Shown: positions 1-7,565, counted from the first letter of the stretch. The stretch is 8,129 nucleotides of DNA from an uncultured Bacteroidales bacterium (GCA_937995875.1 CALKIW010000019.1:1-8129), one strand, 5' to 3'. Numbers and translations are program-made. Notes: generated by a model not told the origin, from the letters alone.

Positions 1-107
1 TGGTTACGGCCTTCCATCCCGAACTGGGAGAAGACACCCGCACACACGAGTATTTTGCAGACATCTGCAGATCATTTTCCAACCTTAAGTACAACGGCAA
101 TGCCTAA
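1..107 (+). CDS. pdxT: Pyridoxal 5'-phosphate synthase glutaminase subunit PdxT, C-terminal fragment
   Basis: The last 34 codons of a gene that begins before the window; the reading frame starts at base 3 and ends with TAA at 105-107. The visible peptide opens with VTAFHPEL, the conserved C-terminal motif of PdxT, a class I (triad) glutamine amidotransferase. The His (bases 15-17) and Glu (21-23) of this HPE motif are the second and third members of the Cys-His-Glu triad. In the family, PdxT hydrolyses glutamine and channels ammonia to PdxS, which makes pyridoxal 5'-phosphate from ribose 5-phosphate and glyceraldehyde 3-phosphate in the cytosol. The following TRTHEYF stretch also fits the family, and the protein ends soon after, as expected. 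It is a housekeeping gene unrelated to the polysaccharide genes and marks the left border of that cluster. The catalytic Cys and the rest of the protein lie outside the window. Confidence 0.88.
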   Translation, partial: VTAFHPELGEDTRTHEYFADICRSFSNLKYNGNA

Positions 108-173
108 CCAACACCAACAAGGCTAACGTTGTGGAGCCCAAGTACAAAAACATTTGCAAAAAACATCATTCAA

Positions 174-220
174 GAAACGGCAAAGGGAAAACCAAAAACA
201 TAATTTCCCTTTGCCGTTTC
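174..220. repeat. Perfect 17-bp inverted repeat with 13-nt loop, possible pdxT terminator
   Basis: Bases 174-190 (GAAACGGCAAAGGGAAA) are the exact reverse complement of 204-220, separated by a 13-nt A-rich loop (191-203). As RNA this forms a long uninterrupted 17-bp hairpin. It lies 67 bases after the pdxT stop, so ending pdxT transcripts is the simplest role. However, no U-tract follows the right arm on the + strand (the next bases are CACATATTATCAG), so it is not a textbook intrinsic terminator. The right arm also contains the TTTG -33 box of the downstream promoter (210-213), so an operator-like or promoter-insulating role is possible. The repeat is seen directly; its function is inferred. 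Confidence 0.7.
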
Positions 221-241
221 CACATATTATCAGTATCTTTG
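210..241 (+). promoter_or_regulatory. Bacteroidetes-type promoter of the polysaccharide operon
   Basis: TTTG at 210-213 and TATCTTTG at 234-241 match the Bacteroidetes housekeeping (sigma-ABfr) promoter consensus of a TTTG -33 box and a TAnnTTTG -7 box. The spacer is 20 bp, within the usual range for this group. Transcription would start a few bases after 241, near 247-250, giving a leader of about 65 nt before the ATG at 313. It is the only full match I found in the 108-312 gap. The genes downstream are so closely spaced that this promoter may drive all of them. The -33 box lies inside the right arm of the inverted repeat at 174-220. Confidence 0.72.
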
Positions 242-312
242 CACATCACTGACAATATTTTAGCAAAAAAACAGTTAGAGTATTAGATAATAAGACCAAG
301 AACATAACCATA
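242..312 (+). other. Leader region of the polysaccharide operon
   Basis: This is the stretch between the predicted promoter and the first start codon. It is A-rich, includes an A7 run at 265-271, and has no Shine-Dalgarno-like sequence before the ATG at 313 (the preceding bases are AACATAACCATA), as is usual for Bacteroidetes genes. I see no riboswitch-like structure, no strong hairpin and no credible small ORF. In Bacteroides capsule loci the leader is normally followed by upxY and upxZ; here it leads straight into the export gene. Confidence 0.5.
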
Positions 313-2913
313 ATGAAGAAACTCATTATATGCATCATGCTGACAGCTCTGTGCCCGTTGGGCATAGAGGCACAATCGTCTATGACCGACTCTCAAGTTG
401 CAGAGTTTGTGCAGAGAGAAGTTAGTCGCGGTACCTCACGTGCCCAAATTGTGACCAAGCTGATGCAAAACGGGATAGACATCTCCCAAATGCGTCGTGT
501 AGAACGAAAATATAAGCAACAGATGAATGAAGAAGGGATGGGGACCGCCACTCCTAACCCTCAAAACAAAACTCGTCTGCGCTCCAACAACGGTAACATC
601 AAGAAGTTTGACAAGCAGGCTACAGAGCGTGAAACCATGCAGCGCTCCAACACCACTTCCCATCGTATTCAGAACACCCCACAATGGCAACATGAATACA
701 ATGAATACGACGAGGACTTTGTCCGGATGGAGGAAGCATTGGGAGAAATGGCTCCCATAGATTCACTGGATATGCTGAAGCAGATTCTGGAACAGAGGAA
801 ACTTGACAGAAAAAAGGTGTTTGGTCGCGACATCTTCAACAACAAGGACCTGACGTTTGAGCCTGCCATGAACATTGCAACTCCCCAAAACTATCGTCTT
901 GGTCCCGGAGATGCTGTGATCATTGACATTTATGGTGCATCACAGAAGACCATCAATGCTTCTGTTTCTCCCGACGGCGAGATTGTTATCGAAAACTTTG
1001 GCCCTATCCAAGTGAGCGGACTGACTGTAGCACAGGCCAACAGTCGCATACACAGTAAGCTCGGAGCCAGATACCAGAGCAGCCGGATTAAGATCTCGCT
1101 CGGACAGACACGCACCATCTCCATCAATGTGATGGGCGAAGTGAAAACACCGGGCACCTATACCCTATCGGCTTTTGCCAGCGTGTTCCATGCTCTGTAT
1201 ATGGCAGGAGGTACCAATGATTTGGGTACACTGCGCAATATCAAGATATACCGTCACAACGAATTGGTGAGCGTGTGCGATATTTACGACTATATTCTCA
1301 ACGGAAAGATGACGGGCAACATTCGTCTGGCCGATGGCGACGTGATTGTCGTCGGACCCTATGACTGTCTGGTGAACATCACAGGTAAAGTGAAACGCCC
1401 CATGTTCTATGAGATGAAAAAGAACGAAAGCCTTGAGAGTCTCTTGAAGTATGCAGGCGGATTTGCCAGCGGAGCCTATAAAAAGGCGGTGCGCGTAAAC
1501 CGCAAGACAGGGCGCGAATATGCCGTTTTCAACGTCGAGGAGTTTGACATGAGCGGATTCCGCATTGCCGATGGCGACAGTGTGAGTGTAGATTCCATTC
1601 TCCCCCGCTATCGGAACACCGTAGAAATCAAGGGTGCCGTGTTCCGTCCGGGTATGTATCAACTCGGTGATGGCATCAACAGTGTGCGCACATTGATAGA
1701 ACACGCCGAAGGATTGACCGAAGAGGCCTTCACCAACCGAGCCGTGATGCACCGCATGAAAGCCGACCGAACTTTAAAAGTGGTGAGTGTGGATGTTGAT
1801 GGCATTATGAGCGGACGTATAGCCGATATTGCTCTGAAAGAAAACGACGTGCTCTTCATTCCAAACAAACAAGAGACCATGACCGAGCGCACCATCACCA
1901 TACACGGCGAGGTGCAATATCCCGGCATCTACAAATATGCCGACAACGAGACCTTGGAAGACTTTGTGCTACAAGCCGGAGGGTTGAAAGAAACCGCATC
2001 GACGGTCAAGGTGGATGTTTCGCGCAGAGTGAGCAACAACAAAGCTCTGTCTACTGACAGCATCATTGCACGGACCTATAGCTTTGCATTGAAAGACGGA
2101 TTCGTTATTGATGGGGAGCCGGGATTCACGCTTCAGCCGTTTGACGAAGTGTATGTTCGCAAGAGCCCGGCTTATTCCGAGCAACAAAATGTAACGATAG
2201 AAGGCGAGGTGATGTTTGGCGGCACATACACCCTGAGCAAGCGCAACGCCCGTCTGACCGACCTTCTGGAGGCTGCCGGCGGCGTGACCGACCTGGCCTA
2301 TATCAAGGGTGCACGGCTGGAGCGCAGACCCAACGAGGCAGAACGTGCCCGCATGAAAGCTGCTCTGAAAATGCAACAGGAACAACTGCAACAACAACTG
2401 CTCCAACTGGCCGCAAGCAGCAACAATGCCGGAAACATTCAGCAGATGGGTCAGCAGGCATCGAACACACAGTTGCAGAAATTCGAAATACCTAATACAT
2501 TCCCTGTTGGTATTGAATTGGACAAGGCTATTGAAAACCCCGAAAGCGACGCTAATATCGTGCTGCGTGCCGGCGACCGTCTTGTCCTTCCACAATACAC
2601 GGCAACAGTGAAGATAAACGGTGCGGTGATGTATCCCAACACCGTAGCCTATCAGAAAGGCAAGCGTGCCAAATATTACATCAACTCGGCCGGTGGATTT
2701 GCACAGAATGCCCGCAAGAGCGGGGCATACGTCATCTATATGAATGGCATGGTGTCCAAGGTGAGCCAAGGTGCAAAAATTCAGCCGGGCTGTGAAATCG
2801 TGGTGCCCAGCAAAATCACACGTAAGATGAGCATTGCTGAAACCATGAGTCTTGGTACCGGTATGGCCAGCATTGCCGCGATGATTGCAACGATAGCGAA
2901 TATATCAAAGTAA
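313..2913 (+). CDS. Wza-like polysaccharide export outer-membrane protein with six SLBB-type repeats
   Basis: An 866-residue secreted protein that should form the outer-membrane exit for the polysaccharide. Residues 1-20 are a signal peptide (MKKL, hydrophobic core, likely cut at IEA-QSS). There is no proper lipobox before the Cys at 14, unlike lipoprotein Wza. Residues 24-70 form a charged helical segment, followed by a polar linker to about 150. The polysaccharide-export domain lies at about 190-268 (YRLGPGDAVIIDIYG, then SPDGEI). Six SLBB-type units follow, each with a G-V/A-x-x-P/G pattern and most ending in AGG: starts near 268, 353, 436, 526, 626 and 765. The fifth carries a Gln-rich insert at 687-722. 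A weakly hydrophobic helix at about 843-863 may match the membrane-spanning C-terminal helix of Wza. E. coli Wza is under 400 residues, so this is a long, repeat-expanded form common in Bacteroidetes. It is the first gene of the operon, 47 bases before the Wzz-like gene. Confidence 0.9.
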   Translation: MKKLIICIMLTALCPLGIEAQSSMTDSQVAEFVQREVSRGTSRAQIVTKLMQNGIDISQMRRVERKYKQQMNEEGMGTATPNPQNKTRLRSNNGNIKKFDKQATERETMQRSNTTSHRIQNTPQWQHEYNEYDEDFVRMEEALGEMAPIDSLDMLKQILEQRKLDRKKVFGRDIFNNKDLTFEPAMNIATPQNYRLGPGDAVIIDIYGASQKTINASVSPDGEIVIENFGPIQVSGLTVAQANSRIHSKLGARYQSSRIKISLGQTRTISINVMGEVKTPGTYTLSAFASVFHALYMAGGTNDLGTLRNIKIYRHNELVSVCDIYDYILNGKMTGNIRLADGDVIVVGPYDCLVNITGKVKRPMFYEMKKNESLESLLKYAGGFASGAYKKAVRVNRKTGREYAVFNVEEFDMSGFRIADGDSVSVDSILPRYRNTVEIKGAVFRPGMYQLGDGINSVRTLIEHAEGLTEEAFTNRAVMHRMKADRTLKVVSVDVDGIMSGRIADIALKENDVLFIPNKQETMTERTITIHGEVQYPGIYKYADNETLEDFVLQAGGLKETASTVKVDVSRRVSNNKALSTDSIIARTYSFALKDGFVIDGEPGFTLQPFDEVYVRKSPAYSEQQNVTIEGEVMFGGTYTLSKRNARLTDLLEAAGGVTDLAYIKGARLERRPNEAERARMKAALKMQQEQLQQQLLQLAASSNNAGNIQQMGQQASNTQLQKFEIPNTFPVGIELDKAIENPESDANIVLRAGDRLVLPQYTATVKINGAVMYPNTVAYQKGKRAKYYINSAGGFAQNARKSGAYVIYMNGMVSKVSQGAKIQPGCEIVVPSKITRKMSIAETMSLGTGMASIAAMIATIANISK

Positions 2914-2960
2914 GAAAGCAAGTGTACGTTTAAGTCCATCCCGAGGAAAATACATAAAAC

Positions 2961-3992
2961 ATGAAAGAAGAAAATGAGCAAATAAATATAGCTGAGGTAT
3001 TTAGGAGAATGCTGCAAAAGAAATGGACATATATCATTGTTCTATCCATCACTTTTGTTATTTCCTGTTGCCTGATACTACCTGTTCCAAGGTACTATAG
3101 AAGTAACGTCACCTTAGCCCCGGAGCTTGGAAACATTAATGAAGGAGGAGGACTTTCCGACATCGCGGCTTCTATGGGGTTCAACCTTAATAACACCATC
3201 CTTTCTGACGCCATATCGCCGGAGCTGTATCCTGAACTGTTAAAATCCAACAGCTTCATTGTGCAACTTATAGATTGTAAAGTTAAGAGCGCAGATAACA
3301 GCATTTGCACTACGTATTACACCTACCTTGACAAGTATCAAAAGCAGAATCCGATAATGCTACCTGTATATGCTATAAAGAGTCTGTTTACAAAGAAAGG
3401 CAAACCTACACAGCAAGGACATAAAATCAATCCCTTCCAATTAACTAAGAGAGAGGATGATGTTTTTAATGCAATCCGAGGGAAGATTACTTGTAGTGTT
3501 GACAAAAGAACAAACCTGATTACCTTAAGCGTCGAAGATCAGGACCCATTAATCGCTGCTACAATGGCAGACTCTGTCAGAAATAAACTTCAGTCATTCA
3601 TTACCGAATACCGAACAAGTAAGTCGCGCAACGACATGAATTATTACAAAAAATTAACAGTTAAAGCCAAGCATGATTACGAAAAAGCCCGTCGGACATA
3701 TGGCAGTTATGCCGATGCAAACACGGATATCATGCTTGAGAGTTACAAATCGAAACTGACAGACCTGGAAAACGATATGCAACTGAAGTTCAACACCTAT
3801 AGCAGTCTGAACACCCAACTGCAAGGTGCTATGGCTAAGGTACAAGAGAGGACTCCTGTATTTACAATCATAACAAATTCGTCCGTACCTATAAAGCCCG
3901 CAGGCCCCAAGAGGATGATATTTGTAGCGGGCATGTTGTTCTTCGCATTTATCCTCACAACCGTATATGTATCAAGAGATTTAATATTCTAA
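2961..3992 (+). CDS. Wzz-like polysaccharide chain-length regulator (polysaccharide co-polymerase)
   Basis: A 343-residue inner-membrane protein with the two-helix hairpin layout of polysaccharide co-polymerases. There is a short cytoplasmic N-terminus (INIAEVFRRMLQKKW), a first membrane helix at about 23-41, a large periplasmic domain, and a second helix at about 318-336. The first periplasmic strands (YYRSNVTLAPE, 45-55) match the Wzz domain. Residues 225-295 are charged and helical and probably form the long coiled hairpin of the family. The stretch PIKPAGPKR (310-318) just before the second helix is the proline-rich signature of Wzz/Wzc proteins. The protein stops soon after this helix, so it lacks the tyrosine kinase domain of Wzc, and no kinase gene is visible nearby. 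It should set chain length by acting with Wzy and contact the SLBB exporter across the periplasm. It lies 47 bases after the exporter gene and 15 before the flippase. Confidence 0.88.
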   Translation: MKEENEQINIAEVFRRMLQKKWTYIIVLSITFVISCCLILPVPRYYRSNVTLAPELGNINEGGGLSDIAASMGFNLNNTILSDAISPELYPELLKSNSFIVQLIDCKVKSADNSICTTYYTYLDKYQKQNPIMLPVYAIKSLFTKKGKPTQQGHKINPFQLTKREDDVFNAIRGKITCSVDKRTNLITLSVEDQDPLIAATMADSVRNKLQSFITEYRTSKSRNDMNYYKKLTVKAKHDYEKARRTYGSYADANTDIMLESYKSKLTDLENDMQLKFNTYSSLNTQLQGAMAKVQERTPVFTIITNSSVPIKPAGPKRMIFVAGMLFFAFILTTVYVSRDLIF

Positions 3993-4007
3993 CAATACAC
4001 TTTACTG

Positions 4008-5561
4008 ATGGCAACCTATCAAGGTGACAATAAAAGAATTGCAAAAAACACACTGTTTCTCTATATCAGAATGTTTTTTGTTCTTTTGGCCAACCTCTAT
4101 ATATCACGGGTGCTGCTCCAGACTTTAGGTGTAGTTGATTATGGTGTGTATATGGTTGTAGGAGGCCTGGTGTCACTTTTTGGCTTCTTCAATACAACAC
4201 TGGCCTCGACCTTACAACGGTATTACAATTATGAAGATACCCATCGGCAGGAGAAAGGCATACAGGAAGTTTTCTCCACTGGTTGTTTCATCAATCTTCT
4301 GATGGGCATTGCCACCTTTCTTATTTTGGAGTCTATAGGACTGTGGTATTTGAATCACTACATGGTTATTCCAGTAGAGCGAATGGACGCGGCTAAAGTG
4401 CTTTTTCACGCTTCCACCCTTTCCCTGGTCTTTGTTATCCTACAGATACCGGCCACAGGACTGATACTTGCCAAGGAGAGAATGGGCTTCTACTCCGTTG
4501 TCAGCATCATCGATATCATGTTGAAACTTGGAGCAGCCATAGCATTGACATACATACAGACAGAACATATATCCACCTATGCATATTTTCTGCTTGGTAT
4601 CGCGATTTGCGATTTTCTACTTTATCACGCATACGCCAAACTTTCGTTCCGATATATCCATGTTACGCATAGAATAAATAAAAAGCTGGCTTTATTGCTG
4701 ATGTCTTTCACGGGCTGGAACATGATGGGTACGTTGGCATTCATGCTTAGAGGACAGGGTATAAGTCTGTTGCTGAACAATTTCTTTGGTCCCATCGTTA
4801 ATGCCGCACGTGGAATATCGATGCAAGTAAGTAGTGCTGTGGGACAGTTCTCTTCGAACATATCAATGGCCTTCGCACCTCAAATTTCCAATTCTGTAGC
4901 AGCAGAAGAAACCAAGAGGGCAGAAAAACTCATGTTTGCAGAGTCGAAAATATGTTATGCCTTATTGCTGACTTTGGCAACACCGCTATGTTTGGAAATG
5001 GATCTCATCCTAAGATTATGGTTGGGCGACAGCATTCCCGCCAACACCAATATCTTTGCTATCTTAATGCTAATCGATGCAGTGATTTGCACGCTAAATA
5101 CTCCTTGTACACAAATCACGATGGCTACCGGTAATATCAGAAACTATGAGATAGCGAGCACCACTGTCAATCTATGCCTTATTCCAGTATGTTACATCTT
5201 CCTTAAAACAGGCTTTAGCGCAACAAGTTCCTTTGTCATCACAATAATATTTTCCATCATCCTGCTGATAGTATGCCTCATTATCACGCACAATCAGTTC
5301 AGCTTCAAGTACAGCAGTTACTTCCGAAATGTACTTTATCCATGCCTGGCACTTACCATGCTCCTTCCTATCGCTCCTCTCTTAATTAGGATGAGCATGC
5401 AAACTTCATTTATTCGGCTGTCCGTCATCTGTATAACTGTTGCTGCTTTATGTCTGCCATTGGTATATTTCATTCTTTTGAACAGTAGAGAAAAACTGAT
5501 GGCAAGAGAGTTCATCATAGAGCTGACTAATAAATATAAGAAAAAACGCCACATCCCATGA
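4008..5561 (+). CDS. wzx: Wzx-type lipid-linked oligosaccharide flippase
   Basis: A 517-residue multi-pass membrane protein of the MOP/MATE-like polysaccharide transporter superfamily. The N-terminus is typical of Wzx-type proteins: KNTLFLYIRMFFVLLANLYI (14-33) and SRVLLQTLGVVDYGVYMVVGG (33-53), where a conserved VDYGVY motif follows the first helix. About 12-14 hydrophobic segments can be picked out, at roughly 14-33, 47-65, 92-112, 135-155, 160-182, 190-207, 225-247, 314-335, 348-365, 385-402, 408-427, 444-462 and 470-490. Residues 252-295 (LLNNFFGPIVNAARGISMQV, then APQI) form the central conserved region. It should move undecaprenyl-diphosphate-linked repeat units from the cytoplasmic to the periplasmic side of the inner membrane. 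The C-terminus is basic (KYKKKRHIP) and probably cytoplasmic. The stop codon overlaps the next start as ATGA (5558-5561), suggesting coupled translation. Substrate specificity cannot be read from the sequence. Confidence 0.88.
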   Translation: MATYQGDNKRIAKNTLFLYIRMFFVLLANLYISRVLLQTLGVVDYGVYMVVGGLVSLFGFFNTTLASTLQRYYNYEDTHRQEKGIQEVFSTGCFINLLMGIATFLILESIGLWYLNHYMVIPVERMDAAKVLFHASTLSLVFVILQIPATGLILAKERMGFYSVVSIIDIMLKLGAAIALTYIQTEHISTYAYFLLGIAICDFLLYHAYAKLSFRYIHVTHRINKKLALLLMSFTGWNMMGTLAFMLRGQGISLLLNNFFGPIVNAARGISMQVSSAVGQFSSNISMAFAPQISNSVAAEETKRAEKLMFAESKICYALLLTLATPLCLEMDLILRLWLGDSIPANTNIFAILMLIDAVICTLNTPCTQITMATGNIRNYEIASTTVNLCLIPVCYIFLKTGFSATSSFVITIIFSIILLIVCLIITHNQFSFKYSSYFRNVLYPCLALTMLLPIAPLLIRMSMQTSFIRLSVICITVAALCLPLVYFILLNSREKLMAREFIIELTNKYKKKRHIP

Positions 5562-6310
5562 AAGTATCTATTATAACAGTAACATATAACAGTGCAGAGA
5601 CCCTTGGCAGAACCATTGAATCGGTTTTGAGCCAGACTTACCCGGATATTGATTATTGGATTATAGATGGCAAATCGAATGATAAAACCATTGAAATCGT
5701 GAAGAAGTACGAGGATAAGTTCAACGAACGACTCCATTGGGTTTCTGAGCCAGATAAGGGAATTTATGACGCAATGAACAAAGGCATAGGCTTGTGCAAT
5801 GGTGATATTGTAGGCATTCTGAATTCTGACGACTGGTTATCATCAGATGACGTTATTGAGAAGATGGTAAAAGAATTCGATAATGACACCGACGCTGTAT
5901 ATGGCGACATACATTGTGTACAGAAAGAGACACCAGACATATGTTCTTATCGTTGCAAAAGCAGTATTTTCCGTCCATATCTCCTAAAATTTGGCTGGGC
6001 TCCACCACATCCCTCATTTTATGTTAGGCGATCTATCATCAAGGCTTACGGGGCTTATGACCCTACATATAAAATAGCAGGTGACTTTGAGCTCATTGCG
6101 CGCTATATTCACCGACATCACATACATACAAAATATATTCCTATGGATTTTGTTACCATGACTTCTGGCGGAGCAAGCACCAAAGATGTCCAAGCCTATA
6201 AAGATGGGATTAGGGAAGTTAGCCAAGCTTGCAAAAAATTGGGTATCCATACCAACGGGCTGAAACTTTCTATGAAACGCTTCATTTCCATAGTTGCCAA
6301 TAGAGTATAA
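5558..6310 (+). CDS. Family 2 glycosyltransferase (WfgS/WcaA-like)
   Basis: A 250-residue GT-A fold enzyme expected to add one sugar to the lipid-linked repeat unit on the cytoplasmic face of the membrane. The N-terminus VSIITVTYNSAETLGRTIES (3-22) is the standard GT2 nucleotide-binding strand and helix. YWIIDGKSNDKT (33-44) follows, then SEPDKGIYDAMNKG (63-76), which is characteristic of the WfgS-like subgroup. NSDDW (89-93) is the DXD-type metal and nucleotide-sugar site. HPSFYVRR (151-158) and GDFELI (175-180) are in the acceptor half; Asp176 or Glu178 is the likely catalytic-base region by analogy. GGAST at 204-208 is also typical of the subgroup. The length is normal for a single-domain enzyme and there is no membrane segment. 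The gene overlaps wzx by 4 bases and ends 4 bases before the wzy ATG. The sugar donor and linkage cannot be assigned from sequence alone. Confidence 0.88.
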   Translation: MKVSIITVTYNSAETLGRTIESVLSQTYPDIDYWIIDGKSNDKTIEIVKKYEDKFNERLHWVSEPDKGIYDAMNKGIGLCNGDIVGILNSDDWLSSDDVIEKMVKEFDNDTDAVYGDIHCVQKETPDICSYRCKSSIFRPYLLKFGWAPPHPSFYVRRSIIKAYGAYDPTYKIAGDFELIARYIHRHHIHTKYIPMDFVTMTSGGASTKDVQAYKDGIREVSQACKKLGIHTNGLKLSMKRFISIVANRV

Positions 6311-6314
6311 TAAC

Positions 6315-7565
6315 ATGTATCTAAAAAAAATCAGATATATAAAAAAGGACTTATATCATATTATTGGTATTCTATGTCTCTTCTTTTCTGCTTTTGCAAG
6401 TTTATATTCCCCCTTGACCAATGCGATAGGATTATATGTTGCCATACCTATTGCTTGTTTGCTCGCAACAAAGTTTAACAAGGGTTTTCATACAAGTATC
6501 TACGAGAAAATTCTATATACACTTTTTCTCTGGGATTGCATCTCTTATTTTTGGGCAGAGCATAAAGAGCTTGCAAGTACGGAACTACATATGGTTTTAG
6601 GTACATTTCTTCTTGTCTACTGTCTATCTATATATGCGAGAAACTCCAAATTAATTCCGTATTTATATTTTATTTACGTTTTACTATATTTAAGCGCATG
6701 GAATTACGCTATTCACAACATATTCACTATGATGGTCGATGACAGCGACCGACTGAATGATGAGGTGCTAAATGCCAACACCATGGCATATTATACTTTT
6801 TATGTGTCATTTCTTTTTTATATCTTAAGCGAAATTGTAAACATCAAATGGCTTAAGAAAATCTGGGAATGGTGCTTTTGGCTAATGCTTCCTGCATCCT
6901 TCGGAATTTCTATTTTAACCTCATCTCGCCAAGTCCCCATCATCCAGGTTCCCCTTTATGCTATGCTGATTTACATAAAGTATGTTCAAGGGGCCTCATT
7001 GAAGAATAAATTAAAATTGGGTCTGTTTGCATTATTAATTGCTGTTGTGTTCTCAGGATATATTATTAGTGCATACAATAACAGCTTTCTGAAAGAAAGA
7101 GCCGAGATAAACATTGCTGATGATGGGCGAGCTGCGCTGGCAAGAAATGCTATTCAAGTAGGATTTAACAACCTACCTTTGGGAATTGGTGCCGGAAACT
7201 TCCAAGGAGTGTCTATAACCAGACAAATATCTCACAACTCATACTTGGAAGCATTCGTCAACATGGGTATTCCCGGACTTGCTCTCTATTTAGCCTTATT
7301 AGGGATGTTTGTCCATCGACAATGGAAGAGATATTGGTATTATAAAGATAAGATGTTTTTAGCATTCTTTACTTTTGGAGTTTTATATATTTTAGATGGT
7401 TTTTTCTTTGTGTTCTACAATTCATTATGGCTCATTTCCTTCTTTATGTTGGTAGCTACTCATAGTGAAACTTACTATAAAAAACATAATACCGAACTAA
7501 AAAAAGAAAATAAGGAGATAGTAAAAAATAATTTTATTAAACAAAAAGACGCTTCTATACAATGA
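6315..7565 (+). CDS. wzy: Wzy-type O-antigen/capsule polymerase
   Basis: A 416-residue multi-pass membrane protein, about 10-12 helices, with the Wzy_C (O-antigen ligase/polymerase) signature. After SSRQ (203-206) and a helix comes a periplasmic loop with DDGRAALARNAI (269-280) and LGIGAGNF (289-296). The hallmark HNSYLEAFVNMGIPGLALYL (307-326) leads into the next helix. Such proteins join flipped repeat units into polymer at the periplasmic face. A ligase is the alternative, but placement between a flippase, a Wzz-like gene and glycosyltransferases favours polymerase. I chose ATG 6315, four bases after the preceding stop. An in-frame TTG at 6294 would add seven residues and overlap that gene, which is less likely. 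The C-terminal tail (384-416) is Lys- and Asn-rich and probably cytoplasmic. The gene is clearly AT-rich compared with the exporter gene. Its stop overlaps the next start as ATGA. Confidence 0.85.
   Translation: MYLKKIRYIKKDLYHIIGILCLFFSAFASLYSPLTNAIGLYVAIPIACLLATKFNKGFHTSIYEKILYTLFLWDCISYFWAEHKELASTELHMVLGTFLLVYCLSIYARNSKLIPYLYFIYVLLYLSAWNYAIHNIFTMMVDDSDRLNDEVLNANTMAYYTFYVSFLFYILSEIVNIKWLKKIWEWCFWLMLPASFGISILTSSRQVPIIQVPLYAMLIYIKYVQGASLKNKLKLGLFALLIAVVFSGYIISAYNNSFLKERAEINIADDGRAALARNAIQVGFNNLPLGIGAGNFQGVSITRQISHNSYLEAFVNMGIPGLALYLALLGMFVHRQWKRYWYYKDKMFLAFFTFGVLYILDGFFFVFYNSLWLISFFMLVATHSETYYKKHNTELKKENKEIVKNNFIKQKDASIQ

Noticed and set aside
100..126. Eight-codon ORF overlapping the end of pdxT
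   Set aside because: It is too short, with no signal for translation or leader-peptide attenuation.
174..220. Phase-variable invertible DNA element
   Set aside because: Inversion between the arms would flip only the 13-nt loop, with no promoter between them. Known invertible capsule promoters lie inside the inverted segment.
153..272. Near-repeat of TTTGCAAAAAACA (153-165) and TTTAGCAAAAAAACA (258-272)
   Set aside because: It is imperfect and A-rich, and easily arises by chance in this AT-rich gap.
1165..1752. 195-codon open frame on the - strand opposite the exporter gene
   Set aside because: It lies fully inside a well-supported gene in the opposite direction. Its His- and Val-rich translation looks like no known family, so it reads as a by-product of codon bias in the real gene.
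1969..2769. 266-codon open frame on the - strand opposite the exporter gene
   Set aside because: Same reasoning: it is antisense to SLBB-coding sequence, its composition is unlike a real protein, and I see no promoter or spacing that supports it.
2914..2960. Internal promoter before the Wzz-like gene (TACGTTTA at 2925-2932)
   Set aside because: It differs from TAnnTTTG at the last base, and no TTTG box is found about 20 bp upstream.
5336..5737. 133-codon open frame on the - strand across the wzx/GT2 junction
   Set aside because: Both + strand genes are clear family members that overlap by ATGA at this point, leaving no room for an independent gene.
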